Shown here: positions 44,119 to 52,453 of the stretch, piece after piece
How positions within the stretch are numbered: the first letter of the stretch is position 1
Layout: each line of letters opens with the position of its first letter
DNA from: Halorientalis sp. IM1011
GTDB lineage: Archaea > Halobacteriota > Halobacteria > Halobacteriales > Haloarculaceae
NCBI RefSeq assembly: GCF_001989615.1
Contig: NZ_CP019067.1
Coordinates: 2,294,001 to 2,358,000 of the forward strand
Length of the DNA stretch: 64,000 bases
Reading direction: 5' to 3'
Translations under genes and position numbers: made by a program
The notes under the pieces: model-generated
The model's database searches: none
What the model was told of the DNA's origin: nothing
Seen by the model: only the letters and a program-made list of their open reading frames with translations

Positions 44119-44212
44119 GTCGGACAGTGGGGGTTCGCGGTCGGTCGGTGCCGTCGCGGTGACGGTGCTGACAGTCGTTTTTTGTTTTGCGGTCAGTCAC
44201 CGAGTCGTCGTA

Positions 44213-44293
44213 CCGAACTCGCGGCGGAGCCGCGAGTTCGGCTTTTTCGCCCACGTTTTTCGACGAGTGGTTGCGCGCCACTGGCGCGCAACC
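44213..44293. terminator. two perfect hairpins between DoxX and convergent AOR genes
   Basis: A 13-bp perfect stem CCGAACTCGCGGC (44213-44225), loop GGA, complement to 44241, followed by CTTTTT on the + strand. A second 11-bp perfect stem GGTTGCGCGCC (44269-44279), loop ACT, ends at 44293. They lie between converging stops at 44118 and 44311. The T-run suits a + strand terminator; archaeal termination is mainly U-tract driven, so the stem role is uncertain. Confidence 0.6.
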
Positions 44294-44310
44294 CGAGGAG
44301 AAAAAGGTGG

Positions 44311-46257
44311 TTAGTCGTCGCCGGGCGCAGCAGCGCCGGAGTCGCCCATCGAGACGCCGGTGCCGGGGCCGACGTCGATGCCGAGTTCGTCGAGTTTCTC
44401 GTCGGGGACGACGCCGTCGACCCAGTCGCGAACCTCGTAGTACTCGGCCTTGAGCTGGTCGAGTTCGGCGAGTTCGCCCTCGCTGGCCCCCTGGGCGGGG
44501 ATGGCGTTCTCGTTGCCCTCGACGAAGCGGTCGGGGAGATCGTCGTCTGCGCCGTCGAAGCCGACGAGGTTGTTGTAGTAGCGCTCCAGGTTGTAGATGC
44601 GCTCGCCGGCCTGCATCAGTTCCTCCTCGCTCACGTCGCGGCCGGTCATGCCGTTGTACTGGAGGACGTACTCTTCGATGCCCTCCGCGAAGGCGTTGAA
44701 CTTGCAGATGTCGAACGAATCGGAGATGGCGTGCATGTCCTGGAAGGTCGCACAGAGTTCGCCCTTCCCCTCGGGCTCGTAGGGATCGACCTTCTCGGGG
44801 ACGCCCAGGATCTCTGCGGCGGGGGTGTACCCGCGCAGGTGGCAGGCACCGCGATTGCTCGTGGCGTAGCCGATGGCCATCCCCTTCATGCAGCGGGGGT
44901 CGTAGGCCGCCATGGTCTGGCCCTTGACGGCCAGGGAGTTCTCGTGGGCGTCGAACTCCTCGGCGAGGTGGTTCGGGCCCTCGGCCATGTGGTCGGCGAG
45001 GTCGGTCTCGCGGTGGCCGATTCGCTCGATGAGGTCGATCATCTCGTCTGAGTCGCCCCAGTCGATGGAGTCCTCGAAGTCGAGTTTCCCCTCCTCGATC
45101 ATCTCCATCGCCATCGCGATGGTGTTGCCGGTGTCGATGGTGTCCATCCCGAGGTCGTTACAGACGTCGAGCATGACCGCGATCCGGTCGCGGTCGTGGT
45201 GCCCGGAGTTCGGCCCGAGCGCCCACGCCGACTCGTACTCGTAGGACTCCATCCGGACGTTCATCTCCTCGCCCTTGTGCATCGCCTGTACCTCGACTTC
45301 CTTCTTGCAGGCGACCGGACAGGAGTGACAGGTCGGTTCGTCCACGAGGATGTTCTCCCGGACGTTCTCCCCCGAGACCTTCTCGGAGTCGATGATGCGC
45401 TCGCCGTCGCCCTCGGCGTCGGACATGGCCTTCGTCGAGGAGTAGCGGCCGTTCTTCGTCGGGAGGCCGTCCATCTCCTCGGTGACGTTCATCAGGACGT
45501 TCGTCCCGTACATCGAGAGGCCGCCCTCGTTGGGGGCGGTCACGTCCGACTCCTGGATGACCTGCATGGCCTGCTGGTGGCCCTTCTTGAAGGTCTCCGG
45601 GTCCTCCGGTTTGGGCATCTGGGTCTTGGCCTTGACGACGACTGCCTTGAGGTTCTTCGAGCCCATCACGCAGCCGGTGCCGCCCCGGCCCGAGGCGCGG
45701 TCGTCCTCGTTGATGATGCAGGCGTACTTGACCTCGTTCTCGGCGGCCGGCCCGACGGCCATCATCGAGAGGTTCTTGCCGTAGGACCCCTCGACTTCCT
45801 CCTCCAGCTGATCGCGTGTCGCGTGGATGCCCTCACCCCAGAGGTGAGAGGCGTCCCGGAGTTCGACCTCGCCGTCCTCGACGACGGCGTAGACCGGCTC
45901 GTCGGCCTTGCCCTCGAACAGCAGGCCGTCGAAGCCGGCCCACTTGAGGCGCGCGCCCGACCACCCGCCGTGATGGGAGTCGGTCACCTGGCCGGCGATG
46001 GGTGATTTCGTGCAGATAGCGATTCGGCCGCTCATCGTGGTCTGAGTGCCCGTGAGCGGCCCGTTCATGAACGCGAGCAGGTTGTCCTCGCCCAGGGGAT
46101 CCACGTCGGGGCCCTGGTCGAAGACGTACTTGACGCCGAGGCCGCGCGCGCCGATGTACTTCTCCGCGTCCTCGTCGTCGATGCCCTCGTACTGTACGTC
46201 CCCCGCGCTCAGATCGACGCGAGCGACGTTGTCGTGGAATCCTCCGAGGTCTGTCAT
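44311..46257 (-). CDS. aldehyde ferredoxin oxidoreductase family tungstoenzyme
   Basis: 648 residues. The iron-sulfur ligands of the family are present: C310-x2-C313-x3-C317 and C518 (DSFDICKF), matching the Pyrococcus AOR pattern. The N-terminal domain has KYIGARGLGVKYVF and GPLTGT, with glycine-rich pterin-binding stretches (RASGRGGTG). The enzyme oxidises aldehydes to acids with ferredoxin as acceptor, using W-bispyranopterin. A palindrome lies just upstream (46269-46284). The MoaD-like operon lies 3 kb away. Function of haloarchaeal AORs is not settled. Confidence 0.9.
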   Translation of the reverse strand: MTDLGGFHDNVARVDLSAGDVQYEGIDDEDAEKYIGARGLGVKYVFDQGPDVDPLGEDNLLAFMNGPLTGTQTTMSGRIAICTKSPIAGQVTDSHHGGWSGARLKWAGFDGLLFEGKADEPVYAVVEDGEVELRDASHLWGEGIHATRDQLEEEVEGSYGKNLSMMAVGPAAENEVKYACIINEDDRASGRGGTGCVMGSKNLKAVVVKAKTQMPKPEDPETFKKGHQQAMQVIQESDVTAPNEGGLSMYGTNVLMNVTEEMDGLPTKNGRYSSTKAMSDAEGDGERIIDSEKVSGENVRENILVDEPTCHSCPVACKKEVEVQAMHKGEEMNVRMESYEYESAWALGPNSGHHDRDRIAVMLDVCNDLGMDTIDTGNTIAMAMEMIEEGKLDFEDSIDWGDSDEMIDLIERIGHRETDLADHMAEGPNHLAEEFDAHENSLAVKGQTMAAYDPRCMKGMAIGYATSNRGACHLRGYTPAAEILGVPEKVDPYEPEGKGELCATFQDMHAISDSFDICKFNAFAEGIEEYVLQYNGMTGRDVSEEELMQAGERIYNLERYYNNLVGFDGADDDLPDRFVEGNENAIPAQGASEGELAELDQLKAEYYEVRDWVDGVVPDEKLDELGIDVGPGTGVSMGDSGAAAPGDD

Positions 46258-46268
46258 AAGTTAACGTA

Positions 46269-46284
46269 CCGTACTAGAGTACGG
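46269..46284. promoter_or_regulatory. 16-bp palindrome upstream of the AOR gene
   Basis: CCGTACT-AG-AGTACGG is a perfect 7-2-7 inverted repeat ending 12 bp before the AOR ATG (46257). Given the short leaders of this group it would cover or closely flank the transcription start. It resembles an operator for a dimeric repressor. No regulator gene is adjacent. Confidence 0.5.
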
Positions 46285-46439
46285 GCCGAACCGTGTTATG
46301 CGTTGTTCGCCCCCCGTAACTGATACCAGTTACGCGACGAGTGATAAATTACCGTCAATATCCGGTTGAACTGGCCTCGCGGATCGTGACGTGACGGCGA
46401 ACCCCGGTCGACTTGTCCCCGGAGCGAAGAGGGGTGCAT

Positions 46440-46859
46440 ATGCGCCCCCGCCGCTCCACTGCTCGACTGGCCCGCGTCGGGCCTGCGGTCCTCTACGGCG
46501 TATCTCTGTTCGCGGTCTCGGTCGCGGACCCGCCGGCTGGCGGACTGGCACCGACCGGCCCCCTCGGACTCGTCGCTGTGGACAAGTGGTTGCACGTCCT
46601 CGGGTACGCGGCGCTGACTCTCCTGATCGCGTACGCAGTCTGGCCGTCGACGACGCGGTGGCTCGCGCTCGCCGGCGCGCTCGCGCTCGGCTACGGTGTG
46701 GTGATCGAGGTCGTGCAGGCGTTCGTGCCATCCCGGTCGTTCAGCGTCGCGGATCTGGGAGCCAACGTCGTCGGAATCACGCTGGCCGCCGCGCTCCTGT
46801 GGGCGTGGCACCGGCGTCGAGAACGCGGGCTCGACGGGGGTCTCTCGAACCCGGAGTGA
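46440..46859 (+). CDS. VanZ-like membrane protein
   Basis: 139 residues from ATG 46440. Three to four membrane segments with the VanZ features DKWLHVLGYAALTLLIAYAV, GVVIEVVQAFVPSRSFSVADLGANVVGITLAAALLW (the conserved E-x3-Q-x6-R-x-F-x3-D-x2-A-N motif). Family members link to antibiotic resistance or membrane biology, but the archaeal role is unknown. It precedes raSEA by 43 bp on the same strand. Confidence 0.82.
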   Translation: MRPRRSTARLARVGPAVLYGVSLFAVSVADPPAGGLAPTGPLGLVAVDKWLHVLGYAALTLLIAYAVWPSTTRWLALAGALALGYGVVIEVVQAFVPSRSFSVADLGANVVGITLAAALLWAWHRRRERGLDGGLSNPE

Positions 46860-46902
46860 CCGGTCGAAGGCGATTTACGCCCGGAACGGCTCCCCTGAGG
46901 TA

Positions 46903-47979
46903 ATGAGCAAGCCGAGCCCCGAGGTCTACGAGCAGGGCAAGGGGATGGACGCCCACAATCAGGCGATGCGGGAGATCCGGTCCCGCAAGGACGAGACCTA
47001 CGACCCCCGCGAGCCCACGCGGGTCTGGATCGACGAGGACAACACGCCCGACGGCGTCTACCAGTCGCTGACGATCATCCTCAACACCGGCGGCTGTCGG
47101 TGGGCCCGCGCCGGCGGCTGTACGATGTGTGGCTACGTCGCCGAGTCCGTCGAGGGCGGCTCCGTCGCCCACGAGGACCTCATGGCCCAGATCGACGCCT
47201 GTCTGGAGCACGAGGCTGAAAACGCAGACGACGAATCCGGCCTCATCAAGATCTACACCTCCGGCTCGTTCCTCGACGAGCGCGAGGTTCCTGCCGAGAC
47301 CCGGCAGGCTATCGCTTCTGAGTTCGCCGACCGCGACCGCATCGTCGTCGAGTCCCTCCCGGACTTCGTCGACCGGGAGAAGATCGAGGACTTCACCGCC
47401 CACGACTTGGAGACCGACATCGCCGTCGGCCTCGAAACGGCGACCGACCGTGTGCGCCGGGATTGCGTGAACAAGTACTTCGAGTTCAGCGAGTTCGAGC
47501 GCGCCGCCGCCGACGCCCGCGAGGCCGGCGCAGGGATCAAGGCCTACCTGCTGATGAAGCCCCCCTTCCTCTCGGAACCGGACGCAGTCGAGGACATGAA
47601 ACGCTCCGTCCGGAAATGCGCCGCCGTCGAGGGCTGTCACACCGTCTCGATGAACCCGACGAACGTCCAGCGCCACACGATGGTCGAGGACCTGTATCAC
47701 GACGGAGGCTACCGCCCGCCGTGGCTCTGGTCGGTCGCCGAGGTCCTCGAATCAACGGCCGAGGAGGACGTGATCGTCGTCTCAGACCCGGTCGGCCACG
47801 GCAGCGACCGCGGCGCGCACAACTGCGGCGAGTGCGACGACCGCGTCCAGAAGGCGATCAAGGACTTCGACCTCCGACAGGATCCCTCTGTGTTCCAGCA
47901 GGTCTCCTGTGAGTGCGAGCGGACCTGGGAGATCGTACTCGACCGCGAGACGGGCTACAACCAGCCGCTCGTGCGGTGA
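46903..47979 (+). CDS. archaeosine-forming radical SAM protein RaSEA
   Basis: 358 residues. Radical SAM cysteines C65-x7-C73-x2-C76 in GGCRWARAGGCTMCGY, an enlarged spacing characteristic of this subfamily (earlier annotated as Elp3/MiaB-like). Later blocks are LMKPPFLSEPDAVEDM and NPTNVQRHTMVEDLY, and a C-terminal part with CGECDDR and CECERTW. RaSEA works with ArcS to split the lysine-preQ0 adduct and release archaeosine at tRNA G15. It lies 7.7 kb from arcS, so the pathway is not one operon. Confidence 0.9.
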   Translation: MSKPSPEVYEQGKGMDAHNQAMREIRSRKDETYDPREPTRVWIDEDNTPDGVYQSLTIILNTGGCRWARAGGCTMCGYVAESVEGGSVAHEDLMAQIDACLEHEAENADDESGLIKIYTSGSFLDEREVPAETRQAIASEFADRDRIVVESLPDFVDREKIEDFTAHDLETDIAVGLETATDRVRRDCVNKYFEFSEFERAAADAREAGAGIKAYLLMKPPFLSEPDAVEDMKRSVRKCAAVEGCHTVSMNPTNVQRHTMVEDLYHDGGYRPPWLWSVAEVLESTAEEDVIVVSDPVGHGSDRGAHNCGECDDRVQKAIKDFDLRQDPSVFQQVSCECERTWEIVLDRETGYNQPLVR

Positions 47980-48042
47980 GCGACACGAAACACTGCCGCG
48001 ACCGTCTCGACGGGTCGTCTGTGCCGCCCGGCTGACGGCGGA

Positions 48043-48813
48043 TTAGCTGTCCGGCACCGTCACGACGCCGAGCGGGTCCGCGAGTTCAGTCCCGTTTTCG
48101 GCGTACGAAACTGTGGCCCTGAAGGTCCTGTTCTCGTCTACCTCACTGAAGTTCATCGTCCCGACGAAGGTTCCCTCCGCGTCGACGGTCGTCTCGAACT
48201 CCTTCAGGAACGGGGTCAGGCCGCTCCGACGCGCCTCGACTTCGAGGACCGTACCCTGGGGCAAGTCGGTCGTGCCGACGACGGACTCGTTCGATGTCGC
48301 GTCGACGCGCACGACGGCCTCTCGCATCGGCCCGATGGCGACGGCCGGGTTCGTCGACGCGTACTCGTCAGCGACGATGGCTCCCGTCACGTTCGCCAGT
48401 TCCGTGCCGTTCTCGGCGTAGACCACCGATGTCTGGAAGGTCTCGTTCCACGCCGCCGGAGACAGGTTCACGGTCGCCGCGAACGTGCCGTTTTCGCGCA
48501 CGGTCACTGTCTCGGCCCGTGCCCACGGTTGTGAGCCCGTCGACGTGACGCGGACCTCGACTTCCGTTCCCGGGGGAAGGTCGGACTCTCCGCGGATGGA
48601 CTGATTGTCGGTCGCGACGGCCTGTACCCGATTGTCGTCACCGGTGACGAGCGCGACGGTCCGTTCGGTGCCGTCGCCGACTGCCGACTCGTTCGGGCTG
48701 GTGTCGTCGGCCGGACTGCCGTCGAAGACGCCGACGACTGACGCACCGGCGACGACGGCGACCACGGCGACGACCACGACCGCGACGGCCGCGACGAGGC
48801 GTCGGTCCGTCAC
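48043..48813 (-). CDS. exported surface protein with two BGTF-like repeats
   Basis: 256 residues from GTG 48813, giving MTDRRLVAAVAVVVVAVV. One N-terminal hydrophobic segment is followed by a Thr/Asn-rich linker and two similar domains of about 90 residues each: SDLPPGTEVEVRVTSTG...VYAENGTELANVTG and TDLPQGTVLEVEARRSG...SYAENGTELADPLG. The repeat (A-E-N-G-T-E-L) fits BGTF surface-domain proteins of haloarchaea. Probably anchored in the membrane and facing outward. No catalytic site visible. Confidence 0.75.
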   Translation of the reverse strand: MTDRRLVAAVAVVVVAVVAVVAGASVVGVFDGSPADDTSPNESAVGDGTERTVALVTGDDNRVQAVATDNQSIRGESDLPPGTEVEVRVTSTGSQPWARAETVTVRENGTFAATVNLSPAAWNETFQTSVVYAENGTELANVTGAIVADEYASTNPAVAIGPMREAVVRVDATSNESVVGTTDLPQGTVLEVEARRSGLTPFLKEFETTVDAEGTFVGTMNFSEVDENRTFRATVSYAENGTELADPLGVVTVPDS

Positions 48814-48972
48814 GGTCGCACCTCCGGGGCAGCGACGGTCGACTGTCGATGCTCGACGGGGGCGGAACCACACCGGACGGGCCGTTCAGGACGACGAGTC
48901 ATTCGACCGAACGTTCGCGCTGGGTGAGAAAAGCCCTTCCGTAAGCTTCGAAACGTCTTGAACCGTACCGTG

Positions 48973-49614
48973 TCAGAGGCCGCCTTCGGGTTGACCGCTA
49001 CCGCCGGAGCCACGGCCCAGCACATCCCTGACTTTCGCCTTGAGTTCGTCGTCGTCGTAGTGGCGAAGCAGCGCCCAGGTGGCGATCTGGACGATGACGC
49101 CGACGGCGATCAGCGCGCCGGTCCAGCTCGGTGGCGTCGGTACCGTGAGGTTGGCCAGCGGTTCGACGATCGCGTCGGCGTCCAGCCCGGCCCAGATCAG
49201 CACCGCGCCCCAGGCCGCGCTGACGAACACGACGACGACCTTCTGGAGCAACACGGCCAGTACCGCGCCGATGACCGGCCCCGCGAGGATCACGGGATCG
49301 AGCAGGTTCGTCAGCGGGTCCATCGACGTGCCCGTCAGCGCGAGCGCCGCGCCAAAGCCCGTCACTGCGCCGGGGACGACCAGCATGATGAGGTACACCT
49401 TGTTGGCGATGGCGAGGCCGACGAAGCCCAGCAGGAGGATCACGGCGATGGTCGGGATCGGCCCCAGACTGGCGGTACTGGCCGCGAAGAAGCCAGCGCC
49501 GCCGCCGACGAGGAACCCGAACAGTTTCAGCCCGGTTCGGTAGAAGAAGACGCCGCCGACTGTCAGTGCGATTCCGACGAGCAACAGGACGGCCGTGAGT
49601 GCGATGTTCGACAC
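48973..49614 (-). CDS. polytopic membrane protein of unknown function (TMEM198/DUF4203-like)
   Basis: 213 residues with six to seven membrane segments, glycine- and alanine-rich, e.g. LLLVGIALTVGGVFFYRTGLKLFGFLVGGGAGFF. The pattern of paired helices with GxxxG-like stretches resembles DUF4203/TMEM198-type proteins. The C-terminus is a charged cytosolic tail ending GGSGQPEGGL. No substrate-binding motif. Transcribed on its own. Confidence 0.65.
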   Translation of the reverse strand: MSNIALTAVLLLVGIALTVGGVFFYRTGLKLFGFLVGGGAGFFAASTASLGPIPTIAVILLLGFVGLAIANKVYLIMLVVPGAVTGFGAALALTGTSMDPLTNLLDPVILAGPVIGAVLAVLLQKVVVVFVSAAWGAVLIWAGLDADAIVEPLANLTVPTPPSWTGALIAVGVIVQIATWALLRHYDDDELKAKVRDVLGRGSGGSGQPEGGL

Positions 49615-49793
49615 GGGGAGTCACCTGTCGGTGTGTCGGACAGCCGAAATATAAGTTTGCTGGGCGGGCGACGTGAGCGTAGCGAACGTCGCCGGACGTG
49701 TGAGCGGGGAATGCGAGACTCTCCTTTCGGTCGAGCCTCGAAACGCGACCGGGCGAAGCCCGTGAGCAGCGACGGATGGAGCCACGACCAGCG

Positions 49794-50087
49794 CTACAGC
49801 GTGTCGTCGGGGTCGTGCTTCTCGATCATTCGGTCGACTTCGTTGGCGTAGCGCTCCCGGGTGTCGGGGTCGTCGACGGTCCCGAGGTTGCTTCGCTCCA
49901 TCTCCAGTGACACGTTCGTCTCCCGTCCCGGGCCGGTGAAACTCGGCAGCGCGCGTTCCTTCCGGTAGTCGCGCCGGCCGTCCGGCGTCGCGTAGGTCAG
50001 GATGATCATGTTCTGCTCGTCGTCGCCGTAGGTGCGTTCGACCAGCCAGACGCGCTCGGTTTCGACGGCCTCGTCTGTCGTCGCCAT
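49794..50087 (-). CDS. conserved hypothetical small protein
   Basis: 97 residues, hydrophilic. Beta-rich start VETERVWLVERTYGDDEQNMIILTYATPDGRRDYRKERAL and an acidic helix ERYANEVDRMIEKHDPDDTL at the end. No family recognised. It lies 88 bp downstream of purQ's stop in the same direction and could be read through from the purSQ operon. Between 49615 and 49793 I see only a GC-rich, repeat-like stretch. Confidence 0.6.
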   Translation of the reverse strand: MATTDEAVETERVWLVERTYGDDEQNMIILTYATPDGRRDYRKERALPSFTGPGRETNVSLEMERSNLGTVDDPDTRERYANEVDRMIEKHDPDDTL

Positions 50088-50175
50088 ACCCGAACTAGGG
50101 GCCGACGGAATTTCAGTGCTCTGTCGATTCCCGGCGGAAGAAAACGAACGACGGGTTCTCGGTTGGTCAGACTGC

Positions 50176-50853
50176 CTATTCGGCGAAGCCTTCCAGCACG
50201 CCCTGCCCCTCGGTGGGGCCGATATCGGGCAGTGCGGCCCGCTCGGGGTGGGGCATCAACACGGCGACCGAATCGCGCTCGCCCAGCACGCCCGCGACGT
50301 TGTGTTTCGAGCCGTTGGGATTGGCCTCGTCGGTGACGTTCCCGGCGTCGTCGCAGTACCGGAACAGGACCCGATCCTCGCGTTCGAGTTCGTCGAGGCG
50401 TTCCTCGCTGATCTCGAAACGACCCTCACCGTGGGCGATGGGGAGTTCGATCACGTCGCCTTCCTCGTAGGCCTCGGTCCAGGGGGTGTCGGCGTTCTCG
50501 ACGCGGAGATGGACGTGTTCACACTGGAAGCGAGCGCTCCGGTTGGTGGTGAACGCTCCGGGGGTGAGTCCGGACTCCGAACCGATCTGTGCGCCGTTAC
50601 AGACGCCGAGGACGGGCGTGCCCTCGTCGGCGGCCTCGCGGACTTCTTCGACGATAGGCGAGCGGGCGGCCATCGCGCCGGCCCGGAGGTAGTCGCCGTA
50701 GGAGAAGCCGCCGGGGAAGACGACGCCGGTGGTGTCCGCGGGGAGACCGTCCTCGTGCCAGACGAGTTCGGCGTCGACCCCGATTTCGTCGAGCGCGCGG
50801 ACGGCGTCCCGATCGCAGTTCGACCCGCCGAACTGGATCACCGAGACCGTCAT
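50176..50853 (-). CDS. purQ: phosphoribosylformylglycinamidine synthase glutaminase subunit PurQ
   Basis: 225 residues, a class I glutamine amidotransferase: the nucleophile C85 in LGVCNGAQIG and the H202/E204 pair in MPHPERA. GGSNCDRD at the start and GGFSYGDYLRAGA are PurQ-specific. It supplies ammonia to PurL for the FGAR-to-FGAM step of purine synthesis, with PurS. It overlaps purS by 4 bp. purL is not in the window. Confidence 0.94.
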   Translation of the reverse strand: MTVSVIQFGGSNCDRDAVRALDEIGVDAELVWHEDGLPADTTGVVFPGGFSYGDYLRAGAMAARSPIVEEVREAADEGTPVLGVCNGAQIGSESGLTPGAFTTNRSARFQCEHVHLRVENADTPWTEAYEEGDVIELPIAHGEGRFEISEERLDELEREDRVLFRYCDDAGNVTDEANPNGSKHNVAGVLGERDSVAVLMPHPERAALPDIGPTEGQGVLEGFAE

Positions 50854-51107
50854 GTGTCTCGTTCGTCGACCGCCACGGTGTAGTCGTGGATGGTCGGGTT
50901 GGCAAGCAGGCGCTCGGCCATCTCGTCGGCTCGCTCGGCGGCCGCGTCGGCGTCGGTCGCGTCCACGTCGATCTCGAACTGGTCGGCCGATCGGAGATCC
51001 TCCAGATCGAAGCCGAGCCGTTCGAGCTGGCGCTGAGTCGTCTCGGCCTCCGGATCGAGCACCCCGCGTTTCAGCCGGACCGTCACGGTCGCGGTGTAGG
51101 CAGTCAT
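50850..51107 (-). CDS. purS: phosphoribosylformylglycinamidine synthase subunit PurS
   Basis: 85 residues from ATG 51107. VTVRLKRGVLDPEAETTQRQLERLGF and the acidic linking segment are typical PurS. It bridges PurQ and PurL in the synthase complex. The ATGA overlap with purQ ensures equal synthesis. Start ATG 51128 would lengthen it by seven unrelated residues. Confidence 0.92.
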   Translation of the reverse strand: MTAYTATVTVRLKRGVLDPEAETTQRQLERLGFDLEDLRSADQFEIDVDATDADAAAERADEMAERLLANPTIHDYTVAVDERDT

Positions 51108-51266
51108 TGTCGGGAGTGCCGTGACCACCGACGTTAACGCTTGTTATCTCCGGCCGCCCGCGTAGCCACAGACTCGAAAACTCACCGACCGTCGTATCGT
51201 TTAAAACACCCTCTCTACAGGGGCACCAGTGTTAACACCGAGTGTCGTGTGGACACGTACCATCCC

Positions 51267-52214
51267 ATGACACAGATCAGGGACACCAGTCGTGACATGC
51301 GCATCGATCCGGATTCGTTCGCCGGTGGCTACTTCCGCAACGCCGTCTACCGCCACTGGGACCCACACGAGGACATCCCGCAGGAACTGCTCGAACAGGA
51401 CCGCGAGCGCCTGCTCGAATTCGACGGCGACGAGGAGGGATTCGAGGCGCTGCGGACGACGCTCGCGCTGTTTGGCGCGGGCGAGGAAGCGGTGACGGAG
51501 GACCTGATGCCCCTGGGGATGGTGCTCGAAGACATCGACGACCAGATGTTTCTCTCCACGCAGATCTACGAGGAGGCCAAACACACGCAGTTTTTCGACC
51601 GCTACTGGCGGGAAGTCATCAACCCCGTCGCCGAACAGGAGGAAGACGCCGAGGTCACCGAACCCACCGACCAGCGCTACTTCCCCGAGGGGTACGTCGA
51701 ACTGTTCGACCGGACCGAGGAGGCGATGGAGCGCCTGCTGGAGGACGATACGCCCGAGAACCGCGCGAAGGCGTACTGTCACTACCACCTCACCGTCGAG
51801 AGCGTGCTGGCACAGACCGGCTACTACGGCATCTCCGCCCGGTTCAGCGAGGACGGGCCGGACGTGTACGACGACGGCGTCGACACGCCCGAACTGGAGG
51901 GACTGGTCGAGGGCATCAACTACATCCGGAGCGACGAGGGTCGCCACGTCGGGTTCGGGATGCACAAGGTCCGGGGCCTGATCCACGAGGAGGGCGTCGA
52001 CGAGGCCGTCGTGCAGGACACGCTGATGGACCTGCTGCCGTTCGTCTCCGAGGCCGTCGAGGCGACCCGGACCGAGGAGGTGGACCCGACGCCGCTGATC
52101 GAGTACGCCACCGACAAGGTGCGCCGACGCATCGACGTGCTGACCGAGGAGGATGCGGAGCTACCCCCGGTCGAACAGCTGGTGACGCTGGAAGAGGACC
52201 GCGGCGAGGCCTAA
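51267..52214 (+). CDS. R2-like ligand-binding oxidase (R2lox-like) or ribonucleotide reductase R2 homologue
   Basis: 315 residues from ATG 51267. The ferritin-like four-helix-bundle ligands are present: E103-x2-H106 (YEEAKHTQFF), E178 (TVESVLAQ) and E224-x2-H227 (SDEGRHVGF), with the first glutamate in GAGEEAVTEDL. That motif set resembles R2lox (Mn/Fe) more than canonical R2, and no large-subunit gene lies next to it. Such proteins oxidise an unknown ligand with O2. In haloarchaea the gene is often labelled as ribonucleotide reductase beta. Metal type cannot be told. Confidence 0.78.
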   Translation: MTQIRDTSRDMRIDPDSFAGGYFRNAVYRHWDPHEDIPQELLEQDRERLLEFDGDEEGFEALRTTLALFGAGEEAVTEDLMPLGMVLEDIDDQMFLSTQIYEEAKHTQFFDRYWREVINPVAEQEEDAEVTEPTDQRYFPEGYVELFDRTEEAMERLLEDDTPENRAKAYCHYHLTVESVLAQTGYYGISARFSEDGPDVYDDGVDTPELEGLVEGINYIRSDEGRHVGFGMHKVRGLIHEEGVDEAVVQDTLMDLLPFVSEAVEATRTEEVDPTPLIEYATDKVRRRIDVLTEEDAELPPVEQLVTLEEDRGEA

Positions 52215-52411
52215 CGACGTCTCTCGGCGGTCCGACTGGTACGTACCACCCTTCCCCAGCGAGGTCGGGAGGGGCTGTTGCCGGACGGTCCGAACGTTCC
52301 ATTTCGGGTAGGATTTCCACGGCCGGGGTTCTGGTCGCGGTGGGATCCTGTCCCCGCGACGACAGTACCGCGAAAAACAACTTTTTTCGCCGGGCGTTGC
52401 CGAGAGGGACC

Positions 52412-52453
52412 ATGATTGCAGTCGCCGACAGCGCCAGCGGGTGGTCACCGTGA
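52412..52453 (+). CDS. possible 13-codon leader peptide overlapping the purU start
   Basis: ATG 52412 begins a frame MIAVADSASGWSP ending with TGA 52451-52453, which overlaps the GTG start of purU at 52441. A TATA-like AACTTTTTTC (about 52379-52388) lies about 26-30 bp upstream of this ATG, so the ATG would be almost leaderless. Translation of the short frame would end after the purU start and could couple or attenuate it. No homologue evidence is available. Confidence 0.35.
   Translation: MIAVADSASGWSP

Noticed and set aside
49680-49790. A small gene or RNA in the GC-rich stretch with GCGACGTGAGCGTAGCGAACGTCGC
   Set aside because: Short self-complementary GC-rich runs of this kind are common between haloarchaeal genes; no promoter or frame supports a gene.
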